A DNA stretch of 64,000 nucleotides from JBDHDH01 sp039591615 (GCA_039591615.1 JBDHDH010000001.1:1-64000), one strand, 5' to 3'. Positions 28,900 through 38,006 are shown, numbered from the stretch's first letter. The notes: generated by a model not told the origin, from the sequence alone. Translations and numbers: made by a program.

Positions 28900-29328
28900 A
28901 TGGCAAGTATCACCGCAGAACTCACCTCCGGCCTGCTCGTATCCATTTCGAACGGGCGCCACACGTGGCGCTCCGACGAGCCACCCGACGCCGGCGGAGA
29001 CGGCACGGGGCCTAACCCGTACGAATTGCTCCTGGGAGCGCTCGCGGCCTGTACCTGCATCACGCTGCAGCTGTATGCCCGGCACAAGGGCATTCCTCTC
29101 AAGTCAGTGACGACGCGGTACGAGCACAGCCGCGTCCACACCGACGACAGCGAGGACTGTAACGATCCGAAGAGGGGATTCCTCGATCAGGTCACTGGCC
29201 GCATCCGAATGGCCGGCGAGTTCGACGATGCCCAGCGGAAGCGGCTGGTGCAGATTGCTGAACGGTGCCCCGTCCACAAGACCCTCGCAAGCGGGATGCG
29301 GATCGACGACGCAGTGGAATTCGCATGA
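28900..29328 (+). CDS. OsmC-family protein
   Basis: 142 residues. Reactive cysteines Cys51 (ALAACTCIT) and Cys123 (ERCPVHKT) are at the OsmC positions, with GPNPYELLLGALAAC matching the family. OsmC/Ohr proteins reduce organic hydroperoxides. The extra motif EDCNDPKRG is shared with the OsmC half of alpha/beta hydrolase-OsmC fusions. RBS GAGGACA precedes the ATG. Given the hydrolase gene upstream, the two probably act together. Confidence 0.92.
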   Translation: MASITAELTSGLLVSISNGRHTWRSDEPPDAGGDGTGPNPYELLLGALAACTCITLQLYARHKGIPLKSVTTRYEHSRVHTDDSEDCNDPKRGFLDQVTGRIRMAGEFDDAQRKRLVQIAERCPVHKTLASGMRIDDAVEFA

Positions 29329-29648
29329 TGCAGCTTCTCGGTGACCACGATGCTCGTCGCGGGACCCAGCACCACCTCGCCGCTCCAGGTGTAGCCGCGC
29401 TCGATCCAACATCCTGTTGAGGGGTAGCGTCGGCTATCGTCGGTCGCTGCCACGTGCCAATCGAGCGCCCGAGAACCGCGATCCGGTGAGCGCCACGTCC
29501 GCCGCTCGCCAAGCCCACTCGAAGCGGGCTTGCGTGTCTCGCTCCTCGGCGGAGGGGAATGCGCCAAGACTCGACACGACCACCGGATCCACCCTCCTCC
29601 GATCATGCGGTTGGGGCTGTCAAACACCACAATGGCCTTCACCCCCAC
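29310..29648 (-). pseudogene. Possible remnant of a secreted protein gene
   Basis: A minus-strand open stretch with strongly GC-biased third codon positions reads IVVFDSPNRMIGG, DWHVAATDDSRRYPSTG and GYTWSGEVVLGPATSIVV before running into the antisense of OsmC without its own stop. The bias and the beta-rich composition suggest it was once coding, but there is no convincing start and it is cut where OsmC begins. I cannot name the family. Confidence 0.3.
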
Positions 29649-29967
29649 AAGGGAGGCGGGCTCGGTGCCTTAGTCATCTGTTCAGCTCTCGTGTCGGTGA
29701 AGTTCATCGACATGGTAACCGTCCACTCCTGGACCGTGGGCCCGCAAGGTCCCCGCGTTCTTCCGCCCCGGTCCCACAATACTCAGGAGTGGTCGGTTCT
29801 CTCGACATGCATACCCCCCGGGGGCAGCGAAGCTCGGGCATTGCAATAGACGTGGGTGCGCTGAAGTTTCCGACATGGGCGTCCCCCGTAAGCCTGCCAA
29901 ACACCGTTGGGACTTCACGACCCCCAGGTAAACCAAACATCCATAGCACGGAACTGAGGAGTCTGCG
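29329..29967. other. Gap containing a possible gene remnant
   Basis: 639 nt between OsmC and the next small gene. Apart from the remnant annotated on the minus strand, a further minus-strand frame at about 29640-29760 (EWTVTMSMNFTDTR) may be its frameshifted upstream part. No RNA gene or promoter was recognised. Confidence 0.4.
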
Positions 29968-30180
29968 ATGAATGGCCCGAATCCCCAGCCGCTCCCAAGG
30001 GTGGAGCTCTATTCCGGACTGTCCGTGGTGTTCTTGGCTCTCGTCGCGGTGCACCACGCCCCCAGGGCGCCGGCATGGATTCAGCATCTCTTGACGGCGG
30101 TTCTCATTCTGATGGCAGCCATCGCCGCCATCATTGCGTGGAGTGCGAGGTCGGGTGGGTTCCCTACCGACGGGGGGTGA
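29968..30180 (+). CDS. Small membrane protein, unknown function
   Basis: 70 residues with two hydrophobic stretches (about 15-30 and 40-61), so a likely two-helix inner-membrane protein. AGGAG lies 10 nt before the ATG. No recognised family; kept because of the ribosome site and coherent membrane pattern. Confidence 0.5.
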   Translation: MNGPNPQPLPRVELYSGLSVVFLALVAVHHAPRAPAWIQHLLTAVLILMAAIAAIIAWSARSGGFPTDGG

Positions 30181-30603
30181 ACGGCGCTGGATCGCGTGGC
30201 AATCCGCCCGCACGGGCCATGCCCCTGGGGTCCAACGCTTCCCGGTCCTCCCCTGGCCCCACGAAGCTCAGATGCCGAACGCATCAGCGAGAGTCATGTA
30301 TTGCCTCGCGCACCAACCCGTGCTCACGACTCCGCACATTTCGGATGCCCTTGTGGCAACCCGCTACAGCGGATATACAGATCAGAACGATCAAGACGAG
30401 ACGAGCAGTGAACGATCCACTTGGGAGTCCGAAGACGCATTCCTCGGTTTCCGAAAACAATATGCGAATCAGTTCGCGCAGCTCGACGAACGCTGCGAGA
30501 CCCTCACGCTGCGGGAGACTCCGCTCGACCACTTCGGCCACCTGCGCGACGCGGCGCCACGCTGGGGAACGTGCAGCCTCGCCAGTCTACGCCACCGCAT
30601 ACC
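30181..30603. other. Gap without a supported gene
   Basis: 423 nt. Several frames are open (for example +30134-30709), but their translations look like random GC-rich sequence and none has a ribosome site. I see no RNA gene or repeat. Confidence 0.5.
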
Positions 30604-31236
30604 ATGCATCTGCCACCGACAATCCCCTCTGAACTCATGCGGCAGTTTGGTGCCATTGACATCTACCTCTTCGACCAGCTACTGCGAGGCAGGATCACGC
30701 GGGGCATGAAGGTGCTCGATACAGGCTGCGGCGCGGGTCGCAACGTGCAATATCTGATGGAGGCCGGAATCGAGGTATTCGGGGTCGATCAGGACCCTGA
30801 ATCGATCGACGCAGTGCGAGCACTTGCAGCCAAGCTCGCTCCGCAGTTGCCCGCCAGGAACTTCCGTGCCGAGCCCGTGGAGGCCATGACCTTTCCGGAC
30901 GAATTCGCGGACTTCGTCATCAGTAGCGCAGTCCTCCACTTTGCTCGCAACGAGGATCATTTCTGGGAGATGTTGCGAAATACATGGCGAGTCTTGCGGC
31001 CGGCCGGACTGTTGTTCTGTCGCCTCGCGTCGACCATCGGCTGTGAGAATGACGTTCGCCCACTGAAGGATCGCCGCTTCGTCCTACCCGACGGCACCGA
31101 GCGGCTCTTGGTGGATGAGAGTCTGCTAATGCACGCGACCGAACGGCTCGGCGGCGACTTCGCGGACCCTCTCAAGACCACCGTGGTGCGAAACCAGCGC
31201 TCGATGACCACGTGGGTGGTGCGTAGACTCCCGTGA
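30604..31236 (+). CDS. Class I SAM-dependent methyltransferase
   Basis: 210 residues from ATG 30604. SAM-binding motif I VLDTGCGAGRN (37-47), acidic GVDQD at the end of strand 2, and a motif-IV-like FVISSAVLHF. The N-terminus IDIYLFDQLLRGRI is typical of a subfamily of TehB/UbiE-like methyltransferases with unknown substrate. The frame extends upstream to 30421 but only through non-conserved sequence. It stands alone; the next gene is 217 nt downstream. Confidence 0.87.
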   Translation: MHLPPTIPSELMRQFGAIDIYLFDQLLRGRITRGMKVLDTGCGAGRNVQYLMEAGIEVFGVDQDPESIDAVRALAAKLAPQLPARNFRAEPVEAMTFPDEFADFVISSAVLHFARNEDHFWEMLRNTWRVLRPAGLLFCRLASTIGCENDVRPLKDRRFVLPDGTERLLVDESLLMHATERLGGDFADPLKTTVVRNQRSMTTWVVRRLP

Positions 31237-31453
31237 CGACGCGTCGTACTGCTCGCTCGCAATCCACGCCCGCGCGCTCCGCAGTGCGGCCACCTGCCTC
31301 ACCTAGCGGCGGACGTCCCTCCGGGGAGGTATCGACTCCAGTTGCGCTTCGGGCGGTTCCCAAACACCAACCGCAATCACGTTGCGATGTCCGAGGAATT
31401 CCGAATCGAGTAGACCCACCGGCAACCTCACCGAGCACGGGACTCATCGAGTC

Positions 31454-31810
31454 ATGACCACCACTGAAGAAACACGGCAAGTCGTCTTCAAGTACTTCCA
31501 CTCATGGCAGAAGCCGTCGGATTACCGAGCTTTTCGCGATGCACTCGCTGACGATGTGGTATTCGATGCTGGGGGCGACGCGCGTATCACCGGAGCGGAC
31601 GCGCTGACCGCAAACGTACGAGCGACCGAAGCGCCATGGACGACGGTGACACTCCTTGCCTCGATGTTCCAAGGAGACCAAGCCGCGCTGTTCTACGAGG
31701 GTGTCGACGAGCGGACGGAACACCGAACCCGCGTCGCGGAGCACCTCAAGATCCACCACGGCCGCATTACTCACATCCTCGCTACCATTCGTCCGGTGGA
31801 TGAGCCCTGA
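31454..31810 (+). CDS. NTF2-like/SnoaL-type protein
   Basis: 118 residues from ATG 31454. The pattern RQVVFKYFHSWQKPSDYRAFRDALADDVVFD followed by a strand-rich second half is the cone-shaped NTF2-like fold found in ketosteroid isomerase- and SnoaL-type proteins. The actual reaction is unknown. The next methyltransferase starts 5 nt after its stop, so the two are coupled. Confidence 0.78.
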   Translation: MTTTEETRQVVFKYFHSWQKPSDYRAFRDALADDVVFDAGGDARITGADALTANVRATEAPWTTVTLLASMFQGDQAALFYEGVDERTEHRTRVAEHLKIHHGRITHILATIRPVDEP

Positions 31811-31815
31811 GCACG

Positions 31816-32586
31816 GTGGGCCAAACCCTCTACGGTGACGACCTCGCGTACATCCACGACGTGGCCTTCGGGACCTTCGCGACGGACGCCACGCCGGGAT
31901 TGCTGGCCCTTCTCGAAAAACGAAGGATCCTGGATGGCCTCATCGTCGACCTCGGATGCGGCAGCGGACACCTGGCGAAGGAACTGGTCGCCGCCGGATA
32001 CACCGTCTACGGGATCGATGCCTCTCCTTCTATGGTCGCCCTTGCGAAGAGGCGGGTCCCCAGAGCTCGATTCGACGTCGCCCCGTTTCGCGAGGCCCGG
32101 CTACCCAAATGCGCGGCGGTGACCTCCATCGGCGAATGCCTGAGCTACCGAGCCACCGGCGCCGCGCACCTCACCGGCCTCCGAGTGGTCTTTGAACGAG
32201 TTCACGAGGCGCTGCAACCCGGCGGGATCTTCGTCTTCGATGTCCTCGCGCCGGGAAGCCTGGGACCGGCGGGATGTCGCCGTACGTTCAGCGAAGGAGA
32301 GGATTGGACCGTTCTTGTCGATGCTCGGGAAGATCGGGAGGCCGGAACGCTGACTCGCCGCATCACCACCTTCCGGAGGGTGGGCGGTGCCTTTCGTCGA
32401 AACCGCGAGCAGCATGTGCTCCAGCTGACCGATGCCCCACGGCTAGCGCGGGAGCTACGTCGCCTGGGGTTCCGAGTCAGCACCGTTCACGGCTATGGCG
32501 CCCTCCGATTTCGGCCGGCCCATGTTGGATTCATCGCCCGAAAGCCGCGACAAGGAGAGCGACGTCATTCCCGGCCTCGACCGTGA
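31816..32586 (+). CDS. Class I SAM-dependent methyltransferase
   Basis: 256 residues from a GTG. Motif I IVDLGCGSGHLAKEL (43-57) and GIDASPSM mark the SAM site; a short motif IV (VTSIGECLSY) follows. Opens with LYGDDLAYIHDVAFG, a segment seen in methyltransferases of the type near biotin BioC-like enzymes. Unrelated in detail to the methyltransferase at 30604. Basic C-terminal tail. Substrate unknown. Confidence 0.87.
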   Translation: MGQTLYGDDLAYIHDVAFGTFATDATPGLLALLEKRRILDGLIVDLGCGSGHLAKELVAAGYTVYGIDASPSMVALAKRRVPRARFDVAPFREARLPKCAAVTSIGECLSYRATGAAHLTGLRVVFERVHEALQPGGIFVFDVLAPGSLGPAGCRRTFSEGEDWTVLVDAREDREAGTLTRRITTFRRVGGAFRRNREQHVLQLTDAPRLARELRRLGFRVSTVHGYGALRFRPAHVGFIARKPRQGERRHSRPRP

Positions 32587-32691
32587 TCCGCGGCCAGTTC
32601 CATGCCACAGGTGCCCACTGCAGAACGGCCCCGACCGTGCGGGACCGTGACCAACGCGTAGATTGTCTGTGAGCCGGCAAACCCGACCATC

Positions 32692-33072
32692 ATGCCGCAC
32701 CTGACACTCGAGCATACGAGCAACACGCGTGGGGCGATGGAGTTCGACGAGCTCTTCGCTCGAATCCACGCGGTGCTGGCTGATGTGGGAGCCATCAAGA
32801 AGGCCAACTGCAAGAGCCGCGCACTCGAACTGGATCGCTTCTACGTCGGCGACGGGACGGGAACTGCGGGGTTCATACATCTCGACGTTCGCTTTCTCGA
32901 AGGGCGAACGGAGACCGTGAAGCACGAGATCGGCACGAGATTGGTGGCGATTCTCCAGGACTGCTACCCCTCGCCACCAAACAGCGCCGAACTTCAGATC
33001 ACCGTGGAGATTCGCGACATTCAGCGGAGCACGTACTTCAAGATTCCAGCAGGCACACTCGAGTACGGTTGA
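32692..33072 (+). CDS. 5-carboxymethyl-2-hydroxymuconate isomerase-like protein (tautomerase superfamily)
   Basis: 126 residues beginning MPHLTLEHTSN; Pro2 after Met removal is the catalytic base of the family. The spacing of SRALELDRFYVGDGTG and FIHLDVRFLEGR matches HpaF/CHMI, which isomerises an intermediate of homoprotocatechuate breakdown. No other genes of that pathway are nearby, so it may act on another keto acid. Confidence 0.8.
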   Translation: MPHLTLEHTSNTRGAMEFDELFARIHAVLADVGAIKKANCKSRALELDRFYVGDGTGTAGFIHLDVRFLEGRTETVKHEIGTRLVAILQDCYPSPPNSAELQITVEIRDIQRSTYFKIPAGTLEYG

Positions 33073-33151
33073 CCACGGACGAGACCGCAGGAGCCCCATT
33101 GGTAGCTCGGGCTCTCCAGATGGCTCGGACTGGCCACCGGAGGAATGCGTG

Positions 33152-33691
33152 ATGTCGGTCTTCACCAATCCAGCTTCCGCGGCGGCAGAGGCCGCCGAGG
33201 CGTACGTTACGGCCATCCTGAAGCTCTTGGGAGACCAGGATCCGCACCAGGTGTTGCGGCGAACGCCAGGAACACTCCGTGCTGGGATCGAGGGACGTAC
33301 GCGGGAACAGCTCCGGCGGCCCGAGAGGCCCGGCAAGTGGTCGGCCACGGACGTCCTCCAGCACCTCGCGGACTCGGATCTCGTCTGGGCCTATCGCTTG
33401 AGAGTGGTGATCGCCGAAGAGCGACCACCGCTCACGGGCTACGATCAGGACCGCTGGGCGGAGAGGTTGGGCTATCGCAATGCCTCGCCCGAGAGAGCCC
33501 TGGAGCAGTTCGAGCTCCTGCGTGCACTGAATCTGCGCCTCCTCGATGGGCTCACGACGGAAGACCTGAACCGGGTCGGCGTGCACACCGAACGCGGAGA
33601 GGAATCGGTGGCATACATGGTCCGTCTGTATGCGGGTCACGACCTCGTGCATCTCCGACAACTCACCCGGATTCTCGGCACCTCCGGGTGA
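33152..33691 (+). CDS. DinB-family protein
   Basis: 179 residues. GGAGGA at 33139-33144 and ATG at 33152 give a good start (a GTG at 33149 is the alternative). A four-helix bundle with metal-site histidines in VLQHLADSD and in the C-terminal GHDLVHLRQL matches DinB/YfiT-like proteins, several of which are thiol-dependent S-transferases, including bacillithiol-dependent ones; that link is inferred from bshB1 earlier in the window. Confidence 0.85.
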   Translation: MSVFTNPASAAAEAAEAYVTAILKLLGDQDPHQVLRRTPGTLRAGIEGRTREQLRRPERPGKWSATDVLQHLADSDLVWAYRLRVVIAEERPPLTGYDQDRWAERLGYRNASPERALEQFELLRALNLRLLDGLTTEDLNRVGVHTERGEESVAYMVRLYAGHDLVHLRQLTRILGTSG

Positions 33692-33777
33692 ACGCGAGCC
33701 GCCTGTCGAGAAAGACCCACCAACCATCAGAAGGGCCGGCAACCGCCGTCCGGAATTGTCCTGAGGAGTCTCGCGGA

Positions 33778-34638
33778 GTGAACGAACGGATCTGCGCCGT
33801 CACCGGGGCCAACTCAGGCGTGGGGTTCCAGACCGCGCGCGGGCTGGCCAGCTCGGGGGCTCGGGTGGTTCTTGTATGCCGAAGTGCAGCCCGCGGCCAG
33901 GCAGCGGCCCAGCGCATCCGTCAGGAGATCGGCACTGCTGACCTGCAACTGCGCATCGTCGACCTCTCGTCCCTCGCCCAGGTGAGGCAACTCGCCCGAC
34001 AGCTCACTGGGGAGCTCGACCGTCTCGACCTCTTAGTGAACAACGCCGGTGTCTACCGGGCTCGGCTGGAACGAACCGAGGATGGATTCGAGCGGACGTT
34101 GGCAGTGAACCATTTGTCGCACTTCTGCTTGACGCGACTGCTCCATCCATTGCTACTCCGAGGATCTGGTCGAGTCGTCAACGTGAGCTCGGAAGCCCAT
34201 CGGGCCGGCAACCTCCAACGGCGATCCCTCGAGGACATTCTGCGAGGGAGAGTCTCTTACAACGGGTGGCAGGCGTATGCCGACTCGAAGCTGGCGAACG
34301 TGCTCTTCACGCGGGAGCTGGCTGCTCGTTACGGCTCCGAGGAACTCACCGCCGTCGCCGTCCACCCTGGTCTGCTGGCAACCCGAATCTGGAACCAAAA
34401 CGCCAATCCCCTGAGTCTGCTCTTGCGTCTGTACAAGCCGTTCATGGGCCGCCCCAGAATCGGTGGAGAGTTTGTCCGATTCGTGGCGGACGCGCCAGAG
34501 CGGGCTGTCAACGGAAGATATTTCAACCGCAAGACGGGCGAGGAACCGGCGCCGGCCGCGCGGGACGCCGAGCTTGCCGCCGAGTTGTGGAGGGTGAGCG
34601 AGCGGCTCACCGGCGTTGGGGCGCCCTCCCACGACTGA
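33778..34638 (+). CDS. Short-chain dehydrogenase/reductase
   Basis: 286 residues from a GTG at 33778, with GAGGAG a few bases upstream; a longer frame from 33145 is antisense-like noise. Cofactor motif TGANSGVG (9-16) with a following Arg-rich strand end (CRSAARG) suggests NADP preference; NNAG 88-91, catalytic Tyr167 and Lys171 (YADSK), Ser in VNVSSEA. Similar to retinol dehydrogenase/WWOX-like SDRs. Substrate unknown. Confidence 0.9.
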   Translation: MNERICAVTGANSGVGFQTARGLASSGARVVLVCRSAARGQAAAQRIRQEIGTADLQLRIVDLSSLAQVRQLARQLTGELDRLDLLVNNAGVYRARLERTEDGFERTLAVNHLSHFCLTRLLHPLLLRGSGRVVNVSSEAHRAGNLQRRSLEDILRGRVSYNGWQAYADSKLANVLFTRELAARYGSEELTAVAVHPGLLATRIWNQNANPLSLLLRLYKPFMGRPRIGGEFVRFVADAPERAVNGRYFNRKTGEEPAPAARDAELAAELWRVSERLTGVGAPSHD

Positions 34639-34656
34639 AGCGTCGCTGGGGGTACC

Positions 34657-35655
34657 TCATCCAACCGAATCCGGAACAGCCTCCGCAAGGAACTCCCGTG
34701 CCACCTGTCGTGCGTCCCGATGCTCGACATCCACCAGGTAGTTGAGGCGGCGCATCTGCTCCTCGGTCAGGATCCCTCCGAGCTCGCGGAGCGCGCCGCG
34801 CACTTCGGGGTCAGCCGCCAACACCTCGCGGCGGACGACCGGTACCGCCTCGTAAGGGGGGAAGTATCGCTTGTCATCCGTGAGGTGATACAGATCGAGC
34901 TGCTCGATCTGTCCGTCGGTGGAGTTCCCGGCGATGATGTCGACCCGACGTTCCGCCAGCGCGCGATATGTCAGCCCCAGGTCCATCACTGCAGGTTGCT
35001 CGGCGAATTCGAAGTCGTATCTCTCGACGAGACCACGATAGCCGTCGGCCCGCTGGGCGAACTCATACCCGAATCCCGGGCGCCAGCTCGCCGTGTAGGG
35101 CCTTGCTTCGGACAGCGTGCTGATCGTCAACCGCCGGGCATCATCACCTCGAATCAGCATCGCGAAGGTGTTGTCGAAACCCAGCGGCTCCGTCCATTGC
35201 AGGTCCCAACGTGCCCGATAGACACTGTCGACCTGGCGGCGCACACGCAGGGGATCGCGGAGGGTAGGGAGCTCCAGAATCGCCGAGTGCGCTGTGCCGG
35301 TGTACTCGACATAGATATCGAGCTGTCCTGCGGTCAGAGCTTCATGACACACGAACGTACCGCCTAGGAAGAACTTGCGGTCCACAGCAATTCCGTGACG
35401 TTCCAGCTGCAGGGCGACGATCTCACCCAGGATCACCGACTCCGTGAAGTTCTTGGAACCGATCGTGATGGACCTGCCGCTGCCGCCACACCCTGCCAGC
35501 ATCAGCGCCAGCGCCGCCGCGGACAACCGCCGCCTCCGGCCGATCCGCCTACCCCACCACGGTCGTCCGCACGTCGAACACGGCGGAGGAGGTGTGTCGG
35601 CCGAATGGCGCGGAACACAGCCCGACGCCGTCGCGTCCCTCACCCGGTCTTCCAA
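34657..35655 (-). CDS. Osmoprotectant ABC transporter substrate-binding lipoprotein
   Basis: 332 residues of the OpuC/ProX-like class that binds glycine betaine, choline or related quaternary amines outside the cell. A long N-region precedes a lipobox (LMLAGC). The mature part begins ITIGSKNFTESVILGEIVALQLE, typical of OpuCC, with VEYTGTA and ITGNSTDGQI-like IIAGNSTDGQIEQL for ligand closure. It overlaps the permease stop by 16 nt; a GTG at 35643 is an alternative start. Confidence 0.9.
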   Translation of the reverse strand: MEDRVRDATASGCVPRHSADTPPPPCSTCGRPWWGRRIGRRRRLSAAALALMLAGCGGSGRSITIGSKNFTESVILGEIVALQLERHGIAVDRKFFLGGTFVCHEALTAGQLDIYVEYTGTAHSAILELPTLRDPLRVRRQVDSVYRARWDLQWTEPLGFDNTFAMLIRGDDARRLTISTLSEARPYTASWRPGFGYEFAQRADGYRGLVERYDFEFAEQPAVMDLGLTYRALAERRVDIIAGNSTDGQIEQLDLYHLTDDKRYFPPYEAVPVVRREVLAADPEVRGALRELGGILTEEQMRRLNYLVDVEHRDARQVAREFLAEAVPDSVG

Positions 35656-36278
35656 TCCAGTTTTCTCTCAACCAGGTGCAAGGCCCCATCCGCTAGCAGC
35701 GCGAGGCCGGCCGCCGGAATCGCACCCGCTAGGATCTGATCGTTATTGACCATCGCCACGCCACTGAAGATGAAGACGCCCAACCCCCCGGCACCGATGG
35801 CTGCAGCAATCGTCGCAATGCCCACGCCCATGACGGTGGCCACCCGAATCCCGGCGAGAATAACGGGCGCTGCGAGGGGCAACTCCACCATGCGGAGGAT
35901 CTGCCCGTCGGTCATCCCCATCCCCCGCGCGGCGTCGCGTACGGCGGTGTCGACACCCGTGATCCCGGTGTACGTGTTCCGGATGATGGGAAGCAGTCCA
36001 TAGAGCACGAGCGCGACGATCGCCGTGCGAGCACCGATCCCCCCGAGGAACGGGAGCGGGATCAGGAATCCGAACAGCGCGAGACTCGGGATCGTCTGCA
36101 GGACGTTGGCTGCGCCCAGTACGGGCCCCCGGACACCAGTCCGGCGGGTGACGAGGATTCCCAGCGGCACTCCCACCGCCACAGCTATGCCTGCGGAGAG
36201 CGCCACCAGACCGAGGTGCTCCACGGTCCTCAGCCACACCTCTGCGCGGTTGCGAATCAGGAACTCAAGGAAGCTCAC
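35640..36278 (-). CDS. Osmoprotectant ABC transporter permease
   Basis: About 212 residues from a GTG at 36278, which overlaps the ATPase end; the open frame back to 36383 is antisense to it. Five to six helices and the EAA-type loop DAARGMGMTDGQILRMVELPLAAPVI that contacts the ATPase. Matches the OpuCB/OpuCD/ProW type. Only one permease gene is present, so it probably works as a homodimer. Confidence 0.93.
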   Translation of the reverse strand: MSFLEFLIRNRAEVWLRTVEHLGLVALSAGIAVAVGVPLGILVTRRTGVRGPVLGAANVLQTIPSLALFGFLIPLPFLGGIGARTAIVALVLYGLLPIIRNTYTGITGVDTAVRDAARGMGMTDGQILRMVELPLAAPVILAGIRVATVMGVGIATIAAAIGAGGLGVFIFSGVAMVNNDQILAGAIPAAGLALLADGALHLVERKLDWKTG

Positions 36279-37026
36279 GATCCCCCCGAAACGCTCGCAC
36301 GACCTCGTCGTCGGCATTGCGAAACTCGTCAACGCTCCCGGAGAAGACGATCCGTCCATCTTCCATGAGCACGACTCGGTCACCCAGCAGCACAGCCTCG
36401 TCCACGTCGTGTGTCACGAACATGACGGTCTTGCGAAGCCGCTGGGCCAGGGTTCGGAACTCACGCTGCAGCTCTGACCTCGTGATCGGGTCCACGGCCC
36501 CGAACGGCTCATCGCACAGGAGAATCGGTGGGTCTGCCGCCAATGCCCGGGCGAGACCCACACGCTGTCGTTGCCCGCCCGACAGCTCGTGAGGGCGTCG
36601 CGATCCGAACTCCGCCGGGGGCAACCCCGTGAGTCGGAGCAGGTCTCGTACCCGGGCGTCGATCCGCTCCGCTGACCACTGCTCCAACCGCGGCACGAGA
36701 CCGACGTTCTCCGCCACGGTGAAGTGGGGGAACAAGCCGATCTCCTGAATGACGTAGCCAATGGACCGACGGAGCTTCACCGGATCCCAAGCAGTCGTCG
36801 CCTCGCTCTCAACCACAACTTCTCCGGCCGACGGGAGCAGCAACGCATTCACCAAGCGAAGGGTGGTCGTCTTGCCCGATCCGCTGCGACCGAGGAGCAC
36901 AACACATTTGCCTCGACTGACCTCGAGGTCGAGGGGGCCGACGAGGGATTTCCCCCCAATGTGATACTCGGCGGCGTGGAACGCGACGCTTACGCCCACG
37001 GCAGGTTGACGCAGTTCGGGACGCAT
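36265..37026 (-). CDS. Osmoprotectant ABC transporter ATPase
   Basis: 253 residues with a full ABC core: LGRSGSGKTT (Walker A), YVIQEIGLFPH (Q-loop), LSGGQRQRVGLARAL (signature) and ILLCDEPFGAVDP (Walker B). The family is ProV/OpuCA, but the C-terminal CBS domains that sense ionic strength in OpuA-type ATPases are absent. First gene of the three-gene operon, divergent from the plus-strand gene at 37105. Confidence 0.92.
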   Translation of the reverse strand: MRPELRQPAVGVSVAFHAAEYHIGGKSLVGPLDLEVSRGKCVVLLGRSGSGKTTTLRLVNALLLPSAGEVVVESEATTAWDPVKLRRSIGYVIQEIGLFPHFTVAENVGLVPRLEQWSAERIDARVRDLLRLTGLPPAEFGSRRPHELSGGQRQRVGLARALAADPPILLCDEPFGAVDPITRSELQREFRTLAQRLRKTVMFVTHDVDEAVLLGDRVVLMEDGRIVFSGSVDEFRNADDEVVRAFRGDRELP

Positions 37027-37104
37027 GAGATGCTTCGACGGGTGCTGGAACAGCTGCCAGCGCGTGAAACCCGAACCGCAACGAATCCGTAAGGATCGTC
37101 ACTG

Positions 37105-37482
37105 ATGTCAGGATTCCTCGCTCGAGTTCTCATGACCGCATTCGGCCTGTGGCTGGCGGACGTCCTGCTCCAGGGTGTTCGCTTCGACGGTGCCGTGGCG
37201 CTCTTCCTCGCCGCACTCTTACTCGGGATGACAAATGCGATCGTCCGACCAGTGGTGATCTTCCTCACGCTCCCCATCACGCTGGTGACCCTTGGCCTGT
37301 TTCTCCTGGTGATCAACGGGCTGATGGTGATGTTCGTTGCCTGGTTGATGCCCTCGTTCCACCTGTCTGGATTGGGACCGGCCATCCTCGCCTCTGTGAT
37401 CGTGGGGCTCACCGGATGGGCTGCCAACGCGTTCGTGGGCGACCGCAAAGTGGAGATCTGGAGGGTCAAGCGGCGAGACTAA
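37105..37482 (+). CDS. Small membrane protein of the YvlD/phage holin 4_2 family
   Basis: 125 residues with four hydrophobic helices. Motifs GMTNAIVRPVVIFLTLPITLVTLGLFLLVINGLM match this widespread family (UPF/PF04020), which is implicated in envelope stress in some bacteria but has no assigned biochemistry. Not phage-derived in this setting. It sits between divergent and convergent single genes. Confidence 0.88.
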   Translation: MSGFLARVLMTAFGLWLADVLLQGVRFDGAVALFLAALLLGMTNAIVRPVVIFLTLPITLVTLGLFLLVINGLMVMFVAWLMPSFHLSGLGPAILASVIVGLTGWAANAFVGDRKVEIWRVKRRD

Positions 37483-37499
37483 CACTACGCGCATTCCTC

Positions 37500-37916
37500 C
37501 TATTCACCTATCACTACACCAACGACCTCTCTGGTTCTCTTTCGATTATCCAGATTGAGCACCACGATCTGCTGCCAGGTCCCCAGTTGCAAACGGCCAT
37601 CCACAATCGGGATCGCGAGACTCGTCTTCAGGAGCGCCGAGCGCACGTGGGAGAATCCGTTTCCGTCACCCCAACGCGCGTTGTGCAGGTAATCGGCATC
37701 GATGGGTGCCATGACTTCCAGGGCCCGCCGGAGGTCCGTGAGGGCTCCCGACTCGTATTCGATGGTCGTGATAGCTCCCGTCGATCCGACGAGCTGCACC
37801 GTCACGACACCCACCCGAACGCCTGCATCCGCCACAAGGCCCTCGACCTCGGGCGTCACATCCCAATGCCCAAATTCAGCAGGTAAGCTGTAGGACCAGC
37901 GTCGCTCCACGATCAC
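37500..37916 (-). CDS. YjbQ-family secondary thiamine-phosphate synthase-like protein
   Basis: 138 residues. Conserved GAITTIEYESG and HNARWGDGNGFSHVRSALL with the family's His and Asn residues, and LGTWQQIVVLNLD, identify the YjbQ/UPF0047 family. Members have weak thiamine-phosphate synthase activity when over-expressed; the native role is not settled. Convergent with the gene at 37105. Confidence 0.9.
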   Translation of the reverse strand: MIVERRWSYSLPAEFGHWDVTPEVEGLVADAGVRVGVVTVQLVGSTGAITTIEYESGALTDLRRALEVMAPIDADYLHNARWGDGNGFSHVRSALLKTSLAIPIVDGRLQLGTWQQIVVLNLDNRKRTREVVGVVIGE

Positions 37917-37991
37917 GGATCAATCCCCCTTGGCGTCTCCGGCCTCTCGCGCTCCCCCCACCAGCAGCAGCCCAAGCAGCACGGTTCAAGA

Positions 37992-38001
37992 GAATATATT
38001 C
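37992..38001. promoter_or_regulatory. AT-rich palindrome containing a -10-like box beside a start codon
   Basis: GAATATATTC is a perfect 10-bp palindrome 5 nt before the antiporter ATG (38007). It includes TATATT at 37995-38000, so transcription would start at or just after the ATG, implying a leaderless mRNA or an operator overlapping the -10. Confidence 0.4.
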
Positions 38002-38006
38002 ACCTT

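Noticed and set aside
30134..30709. 191-codon plus-strand ORF
   Set aside because: Composition and lack of a ribosome site suggest noise; it overlaps the methyltransferase start in another frame.
33145..33777. Long N-terminal extension of the SDR frame
   Set aside because: It overlaps the DinB gene in another frame; the SDR fold begins at 33778.
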